Source of the DNA: Leeuwenhoekiella polynyae
GTDB taxonomy: Bacteria > Bacteroidota > Bacteroidia > Flavobacteriales > Flavobacteriaceae
Length of the DNA: 64,000 nt
Direction: 5' to 3'
Assembly: GCF_004104075.1 (NCBI RefSeq)
Contig: NZ_QOVK01000001.1
Coordinates: forward strand, 558,001 to 622,000
The notes beneath the pieces were generated by a model. The model did not search any database, had not been told where the DNA came from, and saw nothing but the letters and a program-made list of their open reading frames with translations. Position numbers and translations under genes: made by a program. Below are positions 27,801 to 35,266 of the stretch, piece after piece. How positions within the stretch are numbered: the first letter of the stretch is position 1; every line of letters starts with the position of its first letter.

Positions 27801-29306
27801 GGAACTTATGATGTAATGGCCACTGCGACTGATGCTGCGGGCAATACTTCTATGGATGCGACAGTAGATGAAGTTACGATCGATACTTCAGGGTTAACAG
27901 TGCCTACTGTGAACTCACTTACTACGGCTGATGTCACTCCAATATTAACAGGTACTGCAGATTCAGCAGGTGACCTAACCGTTAGTGTAAATGGACAAAC
28001 CTATGCTGAGGGAGACGGAGATTTAGTAGATAATGGTGATGGTACATGGACGTTAACGGTTCCGGCAGGAGATGAAATTCCAGAAGGTGTTTATGATGTT
28101 GTAGCAACACTTGCTGATGCTTTAGGAAATGTTTCAACAGACGCTACAATAGATGAGTTAACCATAGATTTAGGTATGCCAACCGGCGAGATGAATCAAA
28201 TGTTTTGTACTACAGATCAACCTACGTTAATGGATATCGTTTTAGATCAGCCTAATGTAGTATGGTTTGCTGAAGAAACCAACGGAGCGGTTTTAGATAT
28301 TAATACACCGCTTCAGAATGGAGTTACGTATTATGCGGCTCTCATTCTAGATGGTGTGATAGGTAATAGCAGACTTGCTGTAACAACAACCTTAATGCAA
28401 CCCACATCTGCTAGTATAGAGGCTTCAGAACCAACTGCTTGTTTAGGAACGGAAATAATGTATACCACTCAGTCTGGTATGACTAATTATGTATGGGCAA
28501 TTACTTCTGGAGGAAGCATTGTTTCAGGAGGTGGTACTTCAGATAACTTTGTAATTGTAGTATGGGATGCAGCAGGAGATAACAGTGTAAGTGTGGATTA
28601 TGACACAACGTTAAGTTGTATCGTAAACACTTCAGCTACGCTAAATGTTACAACGACTGCTTGTTCAGATCTTACCATTTCTAAAACAGTAAATATCTTA
28701 ACTCCGGTAATAGGGGAGACCATAGTGTATTCAATCGAAGTTACAAATAATGGTCAGACCGATATTACCTCAATAATGGTAGGGGAAGCATTACCGTCAG
28801 GACTTCAGTTTGAAAGTTTTACAGCTCCTATTGGTGATTACAATCCGTTAACCGGTGAGTGGTCAATTCCACAACTCGCGGCTAATACAACTACTGTTTT
28901 AACTATTACCGTGACTGTATTAGAAACCGGTAACTACCGAAATGTAGCAACTATTCTGAATTCAAATCCTGTAGATAGTAATTCAGATAATAATTCTTCT
29001 GAAGTAGAAATAGATCCAGATTGCTTGATGGTCTTCAATGAATTCTCACCAAACGGTGATGGTATGAATGATCTCTTTAAGATAAGATGTATAGAAAATT
29101 TCCCAAATAATGAGCTCAATATTTTTAACAGAGTAGGGCAGTTAGTCTATACGGCAAGCGGTTATAACAATAGCTGGAATGGCGTTTCTAACGTTTCCAG
29201 TTCTATTAATAAGTCAGTAGGCTTACCGGTAGGTACATATTATTACGCTCTTGAATTGGGCGACGGAGAGCGTACGCTTACCGGATGGATTTATATAGCA
29301 CGATAA
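21888..29306 (+). CDS. Giant repeat adhesin, T9SS type B cargo
   Basis: A 2472-residue surface protein. A signal peptide ends near GEIAAQ. Residues about 30-375 form an N-terminal region of unknown fold; about 375-460 is an Ig-like domain (ASQDVEVCEGGTADLVATT); about 680-2104 holds 15 tandem 95-residue Ig-like repeats of the bacterial Big/Bap type (LTTNDTTPTITGTADS ... DGTYDVMATATDAAGN); about 2261-2370 is a DUF11-like domain (ISKTVNILTPVIGETI); and about 2379-2472 is the gliding-motility/type B C-terminal domain (NEFSPNGDGMNDLF ... GTYYYALELGDGERTLTGW). Repeats are Asp/Thr-rich and may bind calcium. The type B domain means export by T9SS, with the PorP/SprF protein downstream as partner. Confidence 0.88.
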   Translation: MVNFTYRNFYFRITILLLLLCSGEIAAQTRTFATQLVDVDPVAGHVTNASAAHDGNLATAATVRASSGILAGIGAYSGYIEVGYASPVPANTTSFIRIDTEDDLLRVLLGGGLGELLSDVLGAVLIGNQEFTVEAKSSSTTVLSADSTDPNTFDTPRVRVVTNAAGEMFIAMTPSVSYSSIRITNSIGSLLGLGNTRTLDVRGVFYSSGVGVCNEPAYTSYDGDGLSLDLLELGGAGVIDPQNGIDSDPLTFSQLSLGVLDVAASIEQIIYFDTPSQPTEDFKISLKIDPTLLAVGVANNIEFEAYNGSTLVSTSSLSSLLNLDLLGLLQGGAVAQVPFNVSGPADRIVVRYNSLLGVNLFQRLDLYDVAITSGIPIIAAASQDVEVCEGGTADLVATTATAGAELRWYDAPTGGNLLATVASGDAFTTPVLTEDTSFYVSSFVTGCAEESARVAVEVTVNPLPESEDITVLGLDLPICIPEILNIVPTTTLNGSFNYYLDANGTLPITDGLVDDGITYTINADGELEVEGLTEADSPFTVYVSLVDAATGCENAPGDLKVVEVTLDGGPQPTITLDPVTADNIINATEAGTTITLSGSIGGDAEVGDAVIVTVNTFEYPTTVATGLVFSVDVPGTQLVADDDLTVEAEVTAQNVLLCETTVATTQVYTVDLIDPTTPTVDFLTTNDNTPTITGTADSTDDLTVTVDGITYSEGDGNLIDNGDDTWSLTIPAANALADATYDVVAVASDTAGNTAADGTTDELIIDTTPPTVPTVDFLTTNDSTPTITGTADSADDLTVVVDGVTYTEGDGNLIDNGNDTWRLIIPAGNALADGTYDVMATATDTAGNTSMDVTVDELVIDPTAPTIPTVDFLTTNDTTPTITGTADSVDDLTVVVDGVTYTEGDENLTDNGDDTWSLTIPSPLSEGVYDVMASTTDVASNVSVDATFDELTIDLTAPTVPTVDFLTTNDTTPTITGTADSVDDLTVMVDGVTYTEGDGNLTDNDDNTWTLVIPAGNALADGTYDVMATATDAAGNTSMDATVDELTIDTMAPTVPTVDLLTTNDNTPTITGTADSADDLTVVVDGVTYTEGDGNLTDNGDNTWTLVIPAGNALADGTYDVMVTATDTAGNTSTDATVDELTIDTMAPTIPTVDFLTTNDTTPTITGTADSIDDLTVVVDGVTYTEGDGNLTDNGDDTWTLVIPAGNALADGTYDVMATATDAAGNTSMDATTDELTIDTMVPTVPTVDFLTTNDNTPTITGTADSIDDLTVVVDGVTYTEGDGNLIDNGNDTWRLIIPAGNALADGTYDVMATATDAAGNSSSDATTDELTIDAMAPTVPTVDFLTTNDNTPTITGTADSVDVLTVVVDGVTYTEGDGNLTDNGDDTWTLVIPTGNALADGTYDVMATATDAAGNTSMDATVDELTIDTAAPTIPTVDLLTTNDTTPTITGTADSADDLTVVVDGVTYTEGDGNLTDNGDDTWTLVIPAGNALADGTYDVMATATDAAGNTSMDATVDELTIDTAAPMIPTVDFLTTNDNTPTITGTADSADDLTVVVDGVTYTEGDGNLTDNGDDTWTLVIPAGNALADGTYDVMATATDAAGNSSSDATVDELTIDTMAPTILTVDFLTTNDTTPTITGTADSVDELAVVIDGVTYTEGDGNLTDNGDDTWTLVIPAGNALTAGTYDVMATATDAAGNSSSDATVDELTIDTMAPTIPTVDFLTTNDTTPTITGTADSVDELTVVVDGVTYTEGDGNLTDNGDDTWTLVIPAGNALTDGIYDVMATATDAAGNTSMDATVDELTIDTAAPKIPTVDLLTTNDTTPTITGTADSEDDLTVVVDGVTYTEGDGNLTDNGDDTWTLVIPAGNALADGTYDVMATATDAAGNTSMDATVDELTIDAMAPTDPTVDLLTTNDITPTITGTADSADDLTVVVDGVTYTEGDGNLTDNGDDTWTLVIPAGNALADGTYDVMATATDAAGNTSMDATVDEVTIDTSGLTVPTVNSLTTADVTPILTGTADSAGDLTVSVNGQTYAEGDGDLVDNGDGTWTLTVPAGDEIPEGVYDVVATLADALGNVSTDATIDELTIDLGMPTGEMNQMFCTTDQPTLMDIVLDQPNVVWFAEETNGAVLDINTPLQNGVTYYAALILDGVIGNSRLAVTTTLMQPTSASIEASEPTACLGTEIMYTTQSGMTNYVWAITSGGSIVSGGGTSDNFVIVVWDAAGDNSVSVDYDTTLSCIVNTSATLNVTTTACSDLTISKTVNILTPVIGETIVYSIEVTNNGQTDITSIMVGEALPSGLQFESFTAPIGDYNPLTGEWSIPQLAANTTTVLTITVTVLETGNYRNVATILNSNPVDSNSDNNSSEVEIDPDCLMVFNEFSPNGDGMNDLFKIRCIENFPNNELNIFNRVGQLVYTASGYNNSWNGVSNVSSSINKSVGLPVGTYYYALELGDGERTLTGWIYIAR
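23925..28199 (+). repeat. Tandem array of 15 repeats of 285 bp
   Basis: The period is exactly 285 bp (95 codons): the stretch encoding VDFLTTND starts at 23925 and 24210 and then recurs in step. Units 2-14 are nearly identical at the DNA level; units 1, 3 and 15 are the most diverged. Sub-variants are shared between non-adjacent units, which indicates recombination inside the array. Confidence 0.9.
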
Positions 29307-29340
29307 TTAAAAATTCTCTCATTTTTAAAATTTAATTACC

Positions 29341-30264
29341 ATGACAAAAATAGTAACTTATATAATCGAAATTTCTTTGATTGCCTTTGGGACTTTGAAT
29401 CTCTACGGGCAACAAGAACCAAACTATACGCAGTATATGTACAACACGATGACCATTAATCCAGCTTACGCGGGGTCATCAGATAATTTTAATATTATCA
29501 CTGATTACAAAGCTCAGTTTACCGGAGTTGATGGAGCTCCCGAAACTATTAATCTTGGGTTAGAGACACCGGTAACTTATAACATTGGCCTGGGCTTGAA
29601 CATTACACGGGATGTTTTGGGTCCTTCTGAAGATTTAAATATCGACGGAAATTTCTCATATGCCATTCAACTAGGAGCACAGACCTATTTATCCTTTGGT
29701 CTTAAGGCTGGTTTTAGAGTTTTAAATGTAGATTTTAGAAAGGGAATGTTTGATAATCCTAATGACCCACAGTTTATGAATAACATAAACAATCAATTTT
29801 TAGGAGTTCTAGGAGCGGGATCTTATTTATACACAGACCGGTGGTATCTGGGACTTTCTACACCTAATTTTTTCACTCAAGAGTATTTTAATGAAGAAGA
29901 GGTGATGGTTAATACCGAAGAGCTTCATATGTACTTAATAGGGGGGTATATTTTTGATATTGGTTTAAATACCAAGTTTAAGCCAGCGGTGCTTTTTGAT
30001 TATGTTGAAGGAGCTCCTTTAAAAGCAAACTTGTCTGCTAACTTTTTATTCCTTGAGAAATTTACAGCAGGTGTTTCTTATAGCGTAGATGCTGCAGTGA
30101 GTGGGCTTGCAGGTTTTCAGATAACAGACAACATCTTTATAGGTTATGCTTATGATTATAATACTTCAGACTTTAACCAGTATAACAATGGGAGTCATGA
30201 GATCTTGATTAAGTTCTCTCTGGCTCGTAAGCGTGGTGCAACTTTTTCTCCCAGATTCTTTTAA
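29341..30264 (+). CDS. PorP/SprF family type IX secretion membrane protein
   Basis: A 307-residue outer membrane beta-barrel protein. After a signal peptide comes the hallmark start QEPNYTQYMYNTMTINPAYAGS, then barrel strands to the C-terminal LIKFSLARKRG. Family members in Flavobacterium (SprF) are needed for export and attachment of the type B cargo encoded beside them. It is 34 bp after the adhesin and 12 bp before the OmpA-like gene, so the three form one operon. Confidence 0.92.
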   Translation: MTKIVTYIIEISLIAFGTLNLYGQQEPNYTQYMYNTMTINPAYAGSSDNFNIITDYKAQFTGVDGAPETINLGLETPVTYNIGLGLNITRDVLGPSEDLNIDGNFSYAIQLGAQTYLSFGLKAGFRVLNVDFRKGMFDNPNDPQFMNNINNQFLGVLGAGSYLYTDRWYLGLSTPNFFTQEYFNEEEVMVNTEELHMYLIGGYIFDIGLNTKFKPAVLFDYVEGAPLKANLSANFLFLEKFTAGVSYSVDAAVSGLAGFQITDNIFIGYAYDYNTSDFNQYNNGSHEILIKFSLARKRGATFSPRFF

Positions 30265-30276
30265 AAATCCCTCTCT

Positions 30277-32196
30277 ATGAAACGTATATATTTAATCATT
30301 GCTTGTTTAATAAGTCTCACTGTAGTTGCTCAAAACCATTTGGAAAAAGCAAATGAGTTTTATGACCGCTTAGTTTATATTGATGCAGCAAAAGAGTTTG
30401 AGGCTTATGTAGAAAATGCAAATTATATAGAACCCGAAACCTATATGAAAATAGGTGATACATATTACAACCTAAAGAATTTTGCTCAATCAAAAGAAGC
30501 ATATCAAAAATGGTACAAGGCAGTGGGATCTAATACAAATGCTACTCAGGGATATCAGTATTATGATTCCTTAAGAAGATTAAAACTCTATGATGAAGCT
30601 GAGAAAGTTGCAGAACGCTATTTTAAGGCAAAATCTGTTGAAGCTTTAAACAATCATTATGAAGAACGAGATCGTTTTGAAGAACTCCTGAAAGGGGATA
30701 CCTTATATAAGGTTCGTAATTTAGATTTTAACTCTCAATATGCTGATTTTGGCGGGAGTTTTAATCAAACTAGTTTTGTATTTACCTCTGGAAGAAATTA
30801 TGTAAACAAAGGATTGTATGAGCGTGACAATACACCTTATTTGGCAATATATAAAATTGAAAACCCTGAGGCAGATAGTGCAGATGCAGTACAATTATTT
30901 AGTAAAGAATTGACTACTGAATTTCACGACGGAACGGCCACTTTTTCACCAAATAGTAAATATCTATACTATGCTTCTAGTTATCAAACCGGAAATCGAA
31001 AAGTGTTTGAAGAAGATAAAAAGAATCATTTTAAAATTTATAGGGTAGACATGTCTGCTAAAAAATATAAGAAAGAATTGCTTCCCTTTAATGGAGATGC
31101 TTATTCTGCGGGGCAGCCTTATGTAACTCCAAATGGGAAAAAATTGTTTTTTGCATCAGATATGCCGGGTGGTTATGGTAAAGCAGATATTTATGTTTGT
31201 GATATTTATGAAGATGGAACTTATTCAGCACCCATGAATTTAGGACCTAATATCAATACAATTGCAGATGATTTTTTTCCATATTTTAAAGATGATATAC
31301 TTTATTTTTCATCCGCAGGTCATGTGGGTTTTGGAGGTCTAGATATGTATAAATCTTATTACAGAGATGGTATATATGGAGCTGCAATTAATCTGGGACC
31401 GATTATAAATACAAATGCAGATGATTTTGCATACTTAGAAGGTAGTGTTTCTAACACCGGTTATTTTTCATCAGACAGAGCAGGAGGTAAAGGAGGAGAT
31501 GATATTTATGCTTTTGAGTACAACTTGGCTAAGTGTGTTCAATATATATCAGGAACTGTTTATGATATAGAAACTAATGAGCCTATTCCAGATGCATACG
31601 TTACCGTTTACGATGAATCAAATACTGAATATCTCAAGGTTAAAACAAATGAAAAAGGTGGTTATGCTGTAGAATTAACTTGTGAGTCTACTTATAAAAT
31701 TGAAGCTCGTAAAGCAGGATTTAGTGAAGACCAATTAAATTTCACTACAGATGTTTTACCAGACCGTAAAATGAATATGCTTGACTTTAGGCTAAAAGAT
31801 CTTTCAGAGATTTTTGTTACAGAAGGAGAAGTAGAAAAAATTAGAATTGACCCTATTTATTTTGAGTATTACAGATATAACATCACAGATGTTGCAGCAA
31901 TACAACTTCGCAAAGTAGTAGATGTAATGGAAGCTTATCCTGAAATGATTATAAAAATTGAATCGCATACAGATCAGCGAGGTACAGATTATTTCAATAA
32001 GACATTGTCTACAAATAGAGCTCTATCTACAAAAGAATGGCTTTTAGAACATGGGATAGAACCTTCAAGAATAGAAAGTGCTATAGGTTACGGCGAGTCT
32101 AGGCCTATTAATATTTGCGATGAAGATGGTAAAACGTGTACAGAATTAGAATATTCAGAAAACAGACGATCAGAATTTATTGTTGTGAGTAGGTAA
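30277..32196 (+). CDS. OmpA-family protein with TPR, WD40-like and carboxypeptidase-regulatory domains
   Basis: A 639-residue cell-envelope anchor. A signal peptide ends near TVVAQ; residues about 20-140 are TPR-like helices; about 145-410 are PD40/WD40-like beta-propeller repeats (FSPNSKYLYYASS, TPNGKKLFFASDMPGG, YFSSDRAGGKGGDDIYAF); about 418-500 is a carboxypeptidase-regulatory-like domain; and about 520-639 is an OmpA C-terminal peptidoglycan-binding domain (IESHTDQRGTDYFNKTLSTNRA). This layout is usual next to PorP/SprF genes and probably links the secreted adhesin to the cell wall. Confidence 0.92.
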   Translation: MKRIYLIIACLISLTVVAQNHLEKANEFYDRLVYIDAAKEFEAYVENANYIEPETYMKIGDTYYNLKNFAQSKEAYQKWYKAVGSNTNATQGYQYYDSLRRLKLYDEAEKVAERYFKAKSVEALNNHYEERDRFEELLKGDTLYKVRNLDFNSQYADFGGSFNQTSFVFTSGRNYVNKGLYERDNTPYLAIYKIENPEADSADAVQLFSKELTTEFHDGTATFSPNSKYLYYASSYQTGNRKVFEEDKKNHFKIYRVDMSAKKYKKELLPFNGDAYSAGQPYVTPNGKKLFFASDMPGGYGKADIYVCDIYEDGTYSAPMNLGPNINTIADDFFPYFKDDILYFSSAGHVGFGGLDMYKSYYRDGIYGAAINLGPIINTNADDFAYLEGSVSNTGYFSSDRAGGKGGDDIYAFEYNLAKCVQYISGTVYDIETNEPIPDAYVTVYDESNTEYLKVKTNEKGGYAVELTCESTYKIEARKAGFSEDQLNFTTDVLPDRKMNMLDFRLKDLSEIFVTEGEVEKIRIDPIYFEYYRYNITDVAAIQLRKVVDVMEAYPEMIIKIESHTDQRGTDYFNKTLSTNRALSTKEWLLEHGIEPSRIESAIGYGESRPINICDEDGKTCTELEYSENRRSEFIVVSR

Positions 32197-32203
32197 TGAG
32201 AGG

Positions 32204-32261
32204 CGTTAAAATCAATTCGATTTAGATTTTAACGTAGAAACTCCCTCAGTAGAGGGAGTTT
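32204..32261 (+). terminator. Double hairpin terminator of the adhesin operon
   Basis: Two consecutive stems: CGTTAAAATC (32204-32213) with GATTTTAACG (32225-32234), and AAACTCCCTC (32238-32247) with GAGGGAGTTT (32252-32261). Confidence 0.75.
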
Positions 32262-32362
32262 CTTAGTTTATATCATGAATTCTTTGTCAAAATATTAATG
32301 ATATTCTTGTTTTTTTGTTAAAACTGTTTATTAAAAAATATAGCTTAGTACCTTTAATTATA

Positions 32363-32445
32363 ATTTATAGCAGACTTATCTATACTTATATGCAGCAGCT
32401 GTAGGGGGCTGATGCTTATTTTAAAGTAGGATGGTCTGCTTTTCT
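32363..32445 (+). ncRNA. Candidate small structured RNA, copy 1
   Basis: An outer helix AGCAGACT (32369-32376) with GGTCTGCT (32433-32440), a middle helix TACTT/AAGTA flanked by ATC/GAT, and an apical helix GCAGCAGC (32392-32399) with GCTGATGC (32408-32415, one mismatch) presenting the loop TGTAGGGG (32400-32407). A T-run follows. TACCTTTA at 32349-32356 is a possible -7 element. It shares AGCAGACTT, GCTGTAGGGGGC and GTCTGCTTTT with copy 2 at 33005-33103, while the stems differ in sequence. No known family was recognised. Confidence 0.6.
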
Positions 32446-33004
32446 ATTTTTGATATTAATGCTGCTATTACCACAGGTATTTTGTTGTTCACAATAATCT
32501 TAAGACGCTTAAAAAAAGAGATTTCTTAACTGAGAAAATGTAGTGAAGATGGTTTACGGAATTATTTTACTTTGAGATGGGATGGTTTTAGCTTCCGGTT
32601 GAGGAAACCGATCTGTATAATAGTTTGGTCTACAAATAATATTGTTGGAAAGATTGCCGCTATTTCTATTGGTAATATTAGCAATAACTTTATTACAGCG
32701 CTCACTTGAAATTGGGTGACAAAGGCAATGATTTTAACCATTTTATCTTCTACCACTTTATAGTTTAATCTTAATACATCTTTAGTAGTGACAAAAGTTG
32801 CTGTCTTTTTGATCTTTTTAACTTTAGTCTTTAGTTTAAATTGAAACTGTAAATCAGATAATTTAAGGAAAGACAAATTCTTGAATCCTTTAAAAAAAAC
32901 ATATTTTAAATGTTAAATATTAGATGAAATAAGGAATTCCGTAAAGTAATATAAAACCTATTTAGTTTCTTTGAGTAGAATTTAAAAGTGCAGTTTTGCA
33001 ATTT
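32446..33004. other. AT-rich spacer between the two RNA copies
   Basis: No supported gene. A minus-strand open frame (32562-32876, 104 codons, TTG start) encodes a Lys-rich then hydrophobic stretch and is not convincing. An exact 11-bp inverted repeat, TTTACGGAATT (32553-32563) and AATTCCGTAAA (32935-32945), brackets this frame over 393 bp and may mark a decayed small mobile element. Confidence 0.35.
32971..32998 (+). promoter_or_regulatory. Promoter of RNA copy 2
   Basis: TTG (32971-32973, in CTTTG) and CAGTTTTG (32991-32998), 17 bp apart, match the Bacteroidota -33 TTG and -7 TAnnTTTG elements with one mismatch. The predicted start, near 33005, is just before the closing helix of the RNA. 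Confidence 0.55.
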
Positions 33005-33103
33005 TAAAGACAAGCAGACTTGGAGACTAAATATAGACAAGATTCGTATGCTGTAGGGGGCGTTACGAGTATGTTAATTTAGAATCTAGTCTGCTTTTTT
33101 TTT
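33005..33103 (+). ncRNA. Candidate small structured RNA, copy 2
   Basis: The outer helix is AAGCAGACT (33012-33020) with AGTCTGCTT (33088-33096), followed by nine T residues, so it doubles as a terminator. Inside are AGATT (33040-33044) with AATCT (33083-33087), then CGTA (33045-33048) with TACG (33064-33067) and a GC/GC pair closing the loop TGTAGGGG (33052-33059). The loop and outer helix match copy 1 but the inner stems are different and still pair. AGACTA (33024-33029) could compete for TAGTCT. The T-run ends on the stop codon of the convergent rpe gene. Confidence 0.68.
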
Positions 33104-33761
33104 ATGAAATTATCGTTTTCATATTTGCAATAGTCTTAGCAGCATCTTCAGATTTAAAGATATAACTACCGGCGACTAGGATGTCTGCTCCACAATCTAC
33201 CAGCTCTCTTGCGTTCTTATTTGTGACACCACCATCAATTTCAATAAGCGTGTCTGCATTATGAGTTAAAATTATTTCTTTTAGCTCTCTGATTTTTCTA
33301 TACGTATTATCTATAAAAGACTGTCCGCCAAAGCCGGGATTTACACTCATAATCAGAACCTGGTCGATATCATTGATAACATCTTTTAATAAATTCACCG
33401 GAGTATGTGGATTGAGAGCTACTCCTGTTTTCATACCGGCAACTTTAATAGCTTGAATTGTGCGATGTAAATGGGTGCAGGCTTCATAATGTACTGTAAG
33501 GCGATTACTCCCCAGCTTTGCAAAAGTCTCTATATAGCGATCAGGATCTACAATCATTAAATGTACATCTATAGTCTTTTCTGCGTGTTTGGTAATGGCT
33601 TCTAAAACCGGCATTCCAAAAGATATATTAGGAACAAAAAGACCGTCCATAATATCGATATGAAACCAGTCTGCCTTGCTGTTATTGACCATTTTAATAT
33701 CACGTTCAAGATTAGCAAAATCTGCAGCAAGAACTGAAGGGGCTAAGTAAATAGGTTTCAT
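33102..33761 (-). CDS. rpe: Ribulose-phosphate 3-epimerase
   Basis: Interconverts ribulose-5-phosphate and xylulose-5-phosphate in the pentose phosphate pathway. The ATG at 33761 gives MKPIYLAPSVLAADFANLE, the normal family start; the frame extends to a TTG at 33779 that is unlikely. The 219-residue TIM barrel has metal ligands in the WFHIDIMDGLFVPNISFG and DVHLMI stretches, and the phosphate site in MSVNPGFGGQSF, IEIDGGV and VAGSYIF. It lies 42 bp after the broken BLUF gene. Confidence 0.95.
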   Translation of the reverse strand: MKPIYLAPSVLAADFANLERDIKMVNNSKADWFHIDIMDGLFVPNISFGMPVLEAITKHAEKTIDVHLMIVDPDRYIETFAKLGSNRLTVHYEACTHLHRTIQAIKVAGMKTGVALNPHTPVNLLKDVINDIDQVLIMSVNPGFGGQSFIDNTYRKIRELKEIILTHNADTLIEIDGGVTNKNARELVDCGADILVAGSYIFKSEDAAKTIANMKTIIS

Positions 33762-33803
33762 AAATGTGTTTTTATTCAAATTTTTAATGAGTTAAAAATA
33801 CCA

Positions 33804-34211
33804 TTACATTTTAAAAATGATAGACTCAAGGATAGAAATTGTATTATTAATTTCGTCATTCTCCAGTAGTTTTAAGTAACTGAGATAATCGTTTAGCTTT
33901 TGGTATTGCTTTTTATCCTTCGGAACCAGAAAACCAGATTCATAGTCGTTAAAAACGCGATGCTCTATTTTATTCTCTACTATAACTGTCACATTTGTAT
34001 GCCTGTCATCTTCTATGATCTTATGAAACAAGGTGTTTACCATTTTAAAATCACCTTCGAGAAGCTGTAAATAGGTGCCATCTTTATACTATAAAAATCC
34101 TGAAATACCTTGATCTTTATTTTTTTGAGCCACCTGATTAATTACACTGCTAAGCATTCCAATATCTGTAGGATTGCAAGCTGTGCTAATGTAAACCAAA
34201 AAATAGACCAT
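33804..34211 (-). pseudogene. BLUF-domain blue-light sensor gene with an in-frame TAG
   Basis: Reading from the ATG at 34209-34211, one frame codes for a 135-residue BLUF protein but is interrupted by TAG at codon 41 (34089-34091). Before the stop: MVYFLVYISTA with the flavin-contacting Tyr7, then NKDQGISGFL. After it: YKDGTYLQLLEG with the flavin Gln49, then IIEDDRHTNV. The stop replaces the hydrophobic residue of the family motif ITG(L/F)L-LY-DG; a single base change from TTG would give it. The C-terminal 79 codons from the ATG at 34043 stay open but lack the first strand and helix. BLUF proteins bind FAD and signal blue light. Confidence 0.85.
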
Positions 34212-34242
34212 ATAAATAAGGTGTAAAATATTTTAAACTAAA

Positions 34243-34267
34243 AATCCCCGGTAATCAGCCGGGGATT
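34243..34267 (-). terminator. Terminator after rpoD
   Basis: AATCCCCGG (34243-34251) pairs perfectly with CCGGGGATT (34259-34267); on the minus strand it is followed by a T-run, so it ends the rpoD transcript. The rest of the rpoD-BLUF gap shows nothing else. Confidence 0.85.
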
Positions 34268-34402
34268 CATTCATCAATCAAAAAACGAACAGTTATGATG
34301 AACTGTTGTCGAGTTAAATATTTTATCTGGAGTTTAATTCTACTGCAATTTATAAAAAAACTACCTTATACCCCCGTTTTTAACGAATTCTTGTAAAAAA
34401 TA

Positions 34403-35266
34403 CTAACCTAGGTAGGTTTTTAAGATTTTACTGCGAGAGGTATGTTTTAATCTTCTAATCGCTTTTTCTTTAATTTGTCTAACACGCTCACGTGTAAGAT
34501 CAAAAGTTTCCCCTATTTCTTCTAAGGTCATAGGATGTTGATTCCCTAAACCAAAATATAGTCTAACGACATCAGCTTCGCGAGGTGTAAGTGTGTCAAG
34601 AGCGCGCTCTATTTCGGTGCTGAGAGACTCATTTAGAAGTTCACGATCAGGATTAGGAGATTCTCCAAAACGCAATACATCATATAGGTTAGAATCTTCA
34701 CCTTGTATAAGAGGTGCATCCATACTTACGTGACGGCCGGCATTTTTTAGAGACTCTTTTACGTCATTCACTGTCATGTCTAGCTCTTTGGCTATTTCAT
34801 CAGGACTAGGAGGACGCTCATTAGCTTGTTCTAAAAATGCAAAAGCTTTATTGATTTTATTGATGCTTCCTATTTTGTTGAGCGGAAGACGTACGATACG
34901 TGATTGCTCAGCAAGCGCCTGAAGTATAGACTGTCTGATCCACCATACAGCATAAGAAATAAACTTAAAACCACGTGTTTCATCAAAGCGTCTTGCGGCT
35001 TTTATAAGACCCAGGTTTCCTTCGTTAATAAGGTCAGGAAGCGTTAAGCCTTGATTTTGATATTGTTTTGCAACAGATACCACAAATCTTAGGTTAGCCT
35101 TAGTAAGTTTTTCTAGAGCAATCTGATCGCCGGCTTTGATACGCTGAGCCAACTCTACTTCTTCATCTGCTGTAATAAGATCTACTTTACCTATCTCTTG
35201 AAGATATTTATCAAGAGAAGCGGTTTCTCTGTTAGTAACCTGTTTTGTGATTTTAAGCTGTCTCAT
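34403..35266 (-). CDS. rpoD: Primary RNA polymerase sigma factor
   Basis: The housekeeping sigma factor of Bacteroidota, 287 residues, without the long region 1.1 of E. coli sigma-70. Region 1.2 begins at [26 protein letters not shown]; region 2 is [21 protein letters not shown] followed by [25 protein letters not shown] (split about residues 55-105); region 3 follows; region 4 holds the helix-turn-helix [27 protein letters not shown]. It recognises the -33/-7 promoters seen in this window. It is monocistronic with a 234-bp upstream region. Confidence 0.96.
   Translation of the reverse strand: MRQLKITKQVTNRETASLDKYLQEIGKVDLITADEEVELAQRIKAGDQIALEKLTKANLRFVVSVAKQYQNQGLTLPDLINEGNLGLIKAARRFDETRGFKFISYAVWWIRQSILQALAEQSRIVRLPLNKIGSINKINKAFAFLEQANERPPSPDEIAKELDMTVNDVKESLKNAGRHVSMDAPLIQGEDSNLYDVLRFGESPNPDRELLNESLSTEIERALDTLTPREADVVRLYFGLGNQHPMTLEEIGETFDLTRERVRQIKEKAIRRLKHTSRSKILKTYLG

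Noticed and set aside
32432-32530. 32-codon plus-strand frame (MVCFSIFDINAAI...) overlapping the end of RNA copy 1
   Set aside because: It begins within the terminator helix of the RNA, is very short and has no supporting signal.
32562-32876. 104-codon minus-strand open frame between the two RNA copies
   Set aside because: It starts with TTG, has no recognisable domain, is Lys-rich then hydrophobic, lies in AT-rich DNA and no promoter was found; better treated as chance or decayed.
33804-34043. 79-residue hypothetical protein starting at the internal ATG 34043
   Set aside because: It is the C-terminal part of a BLUF frame interrupted by TAG at 34089-34091, so it is not counted as a separate gene.
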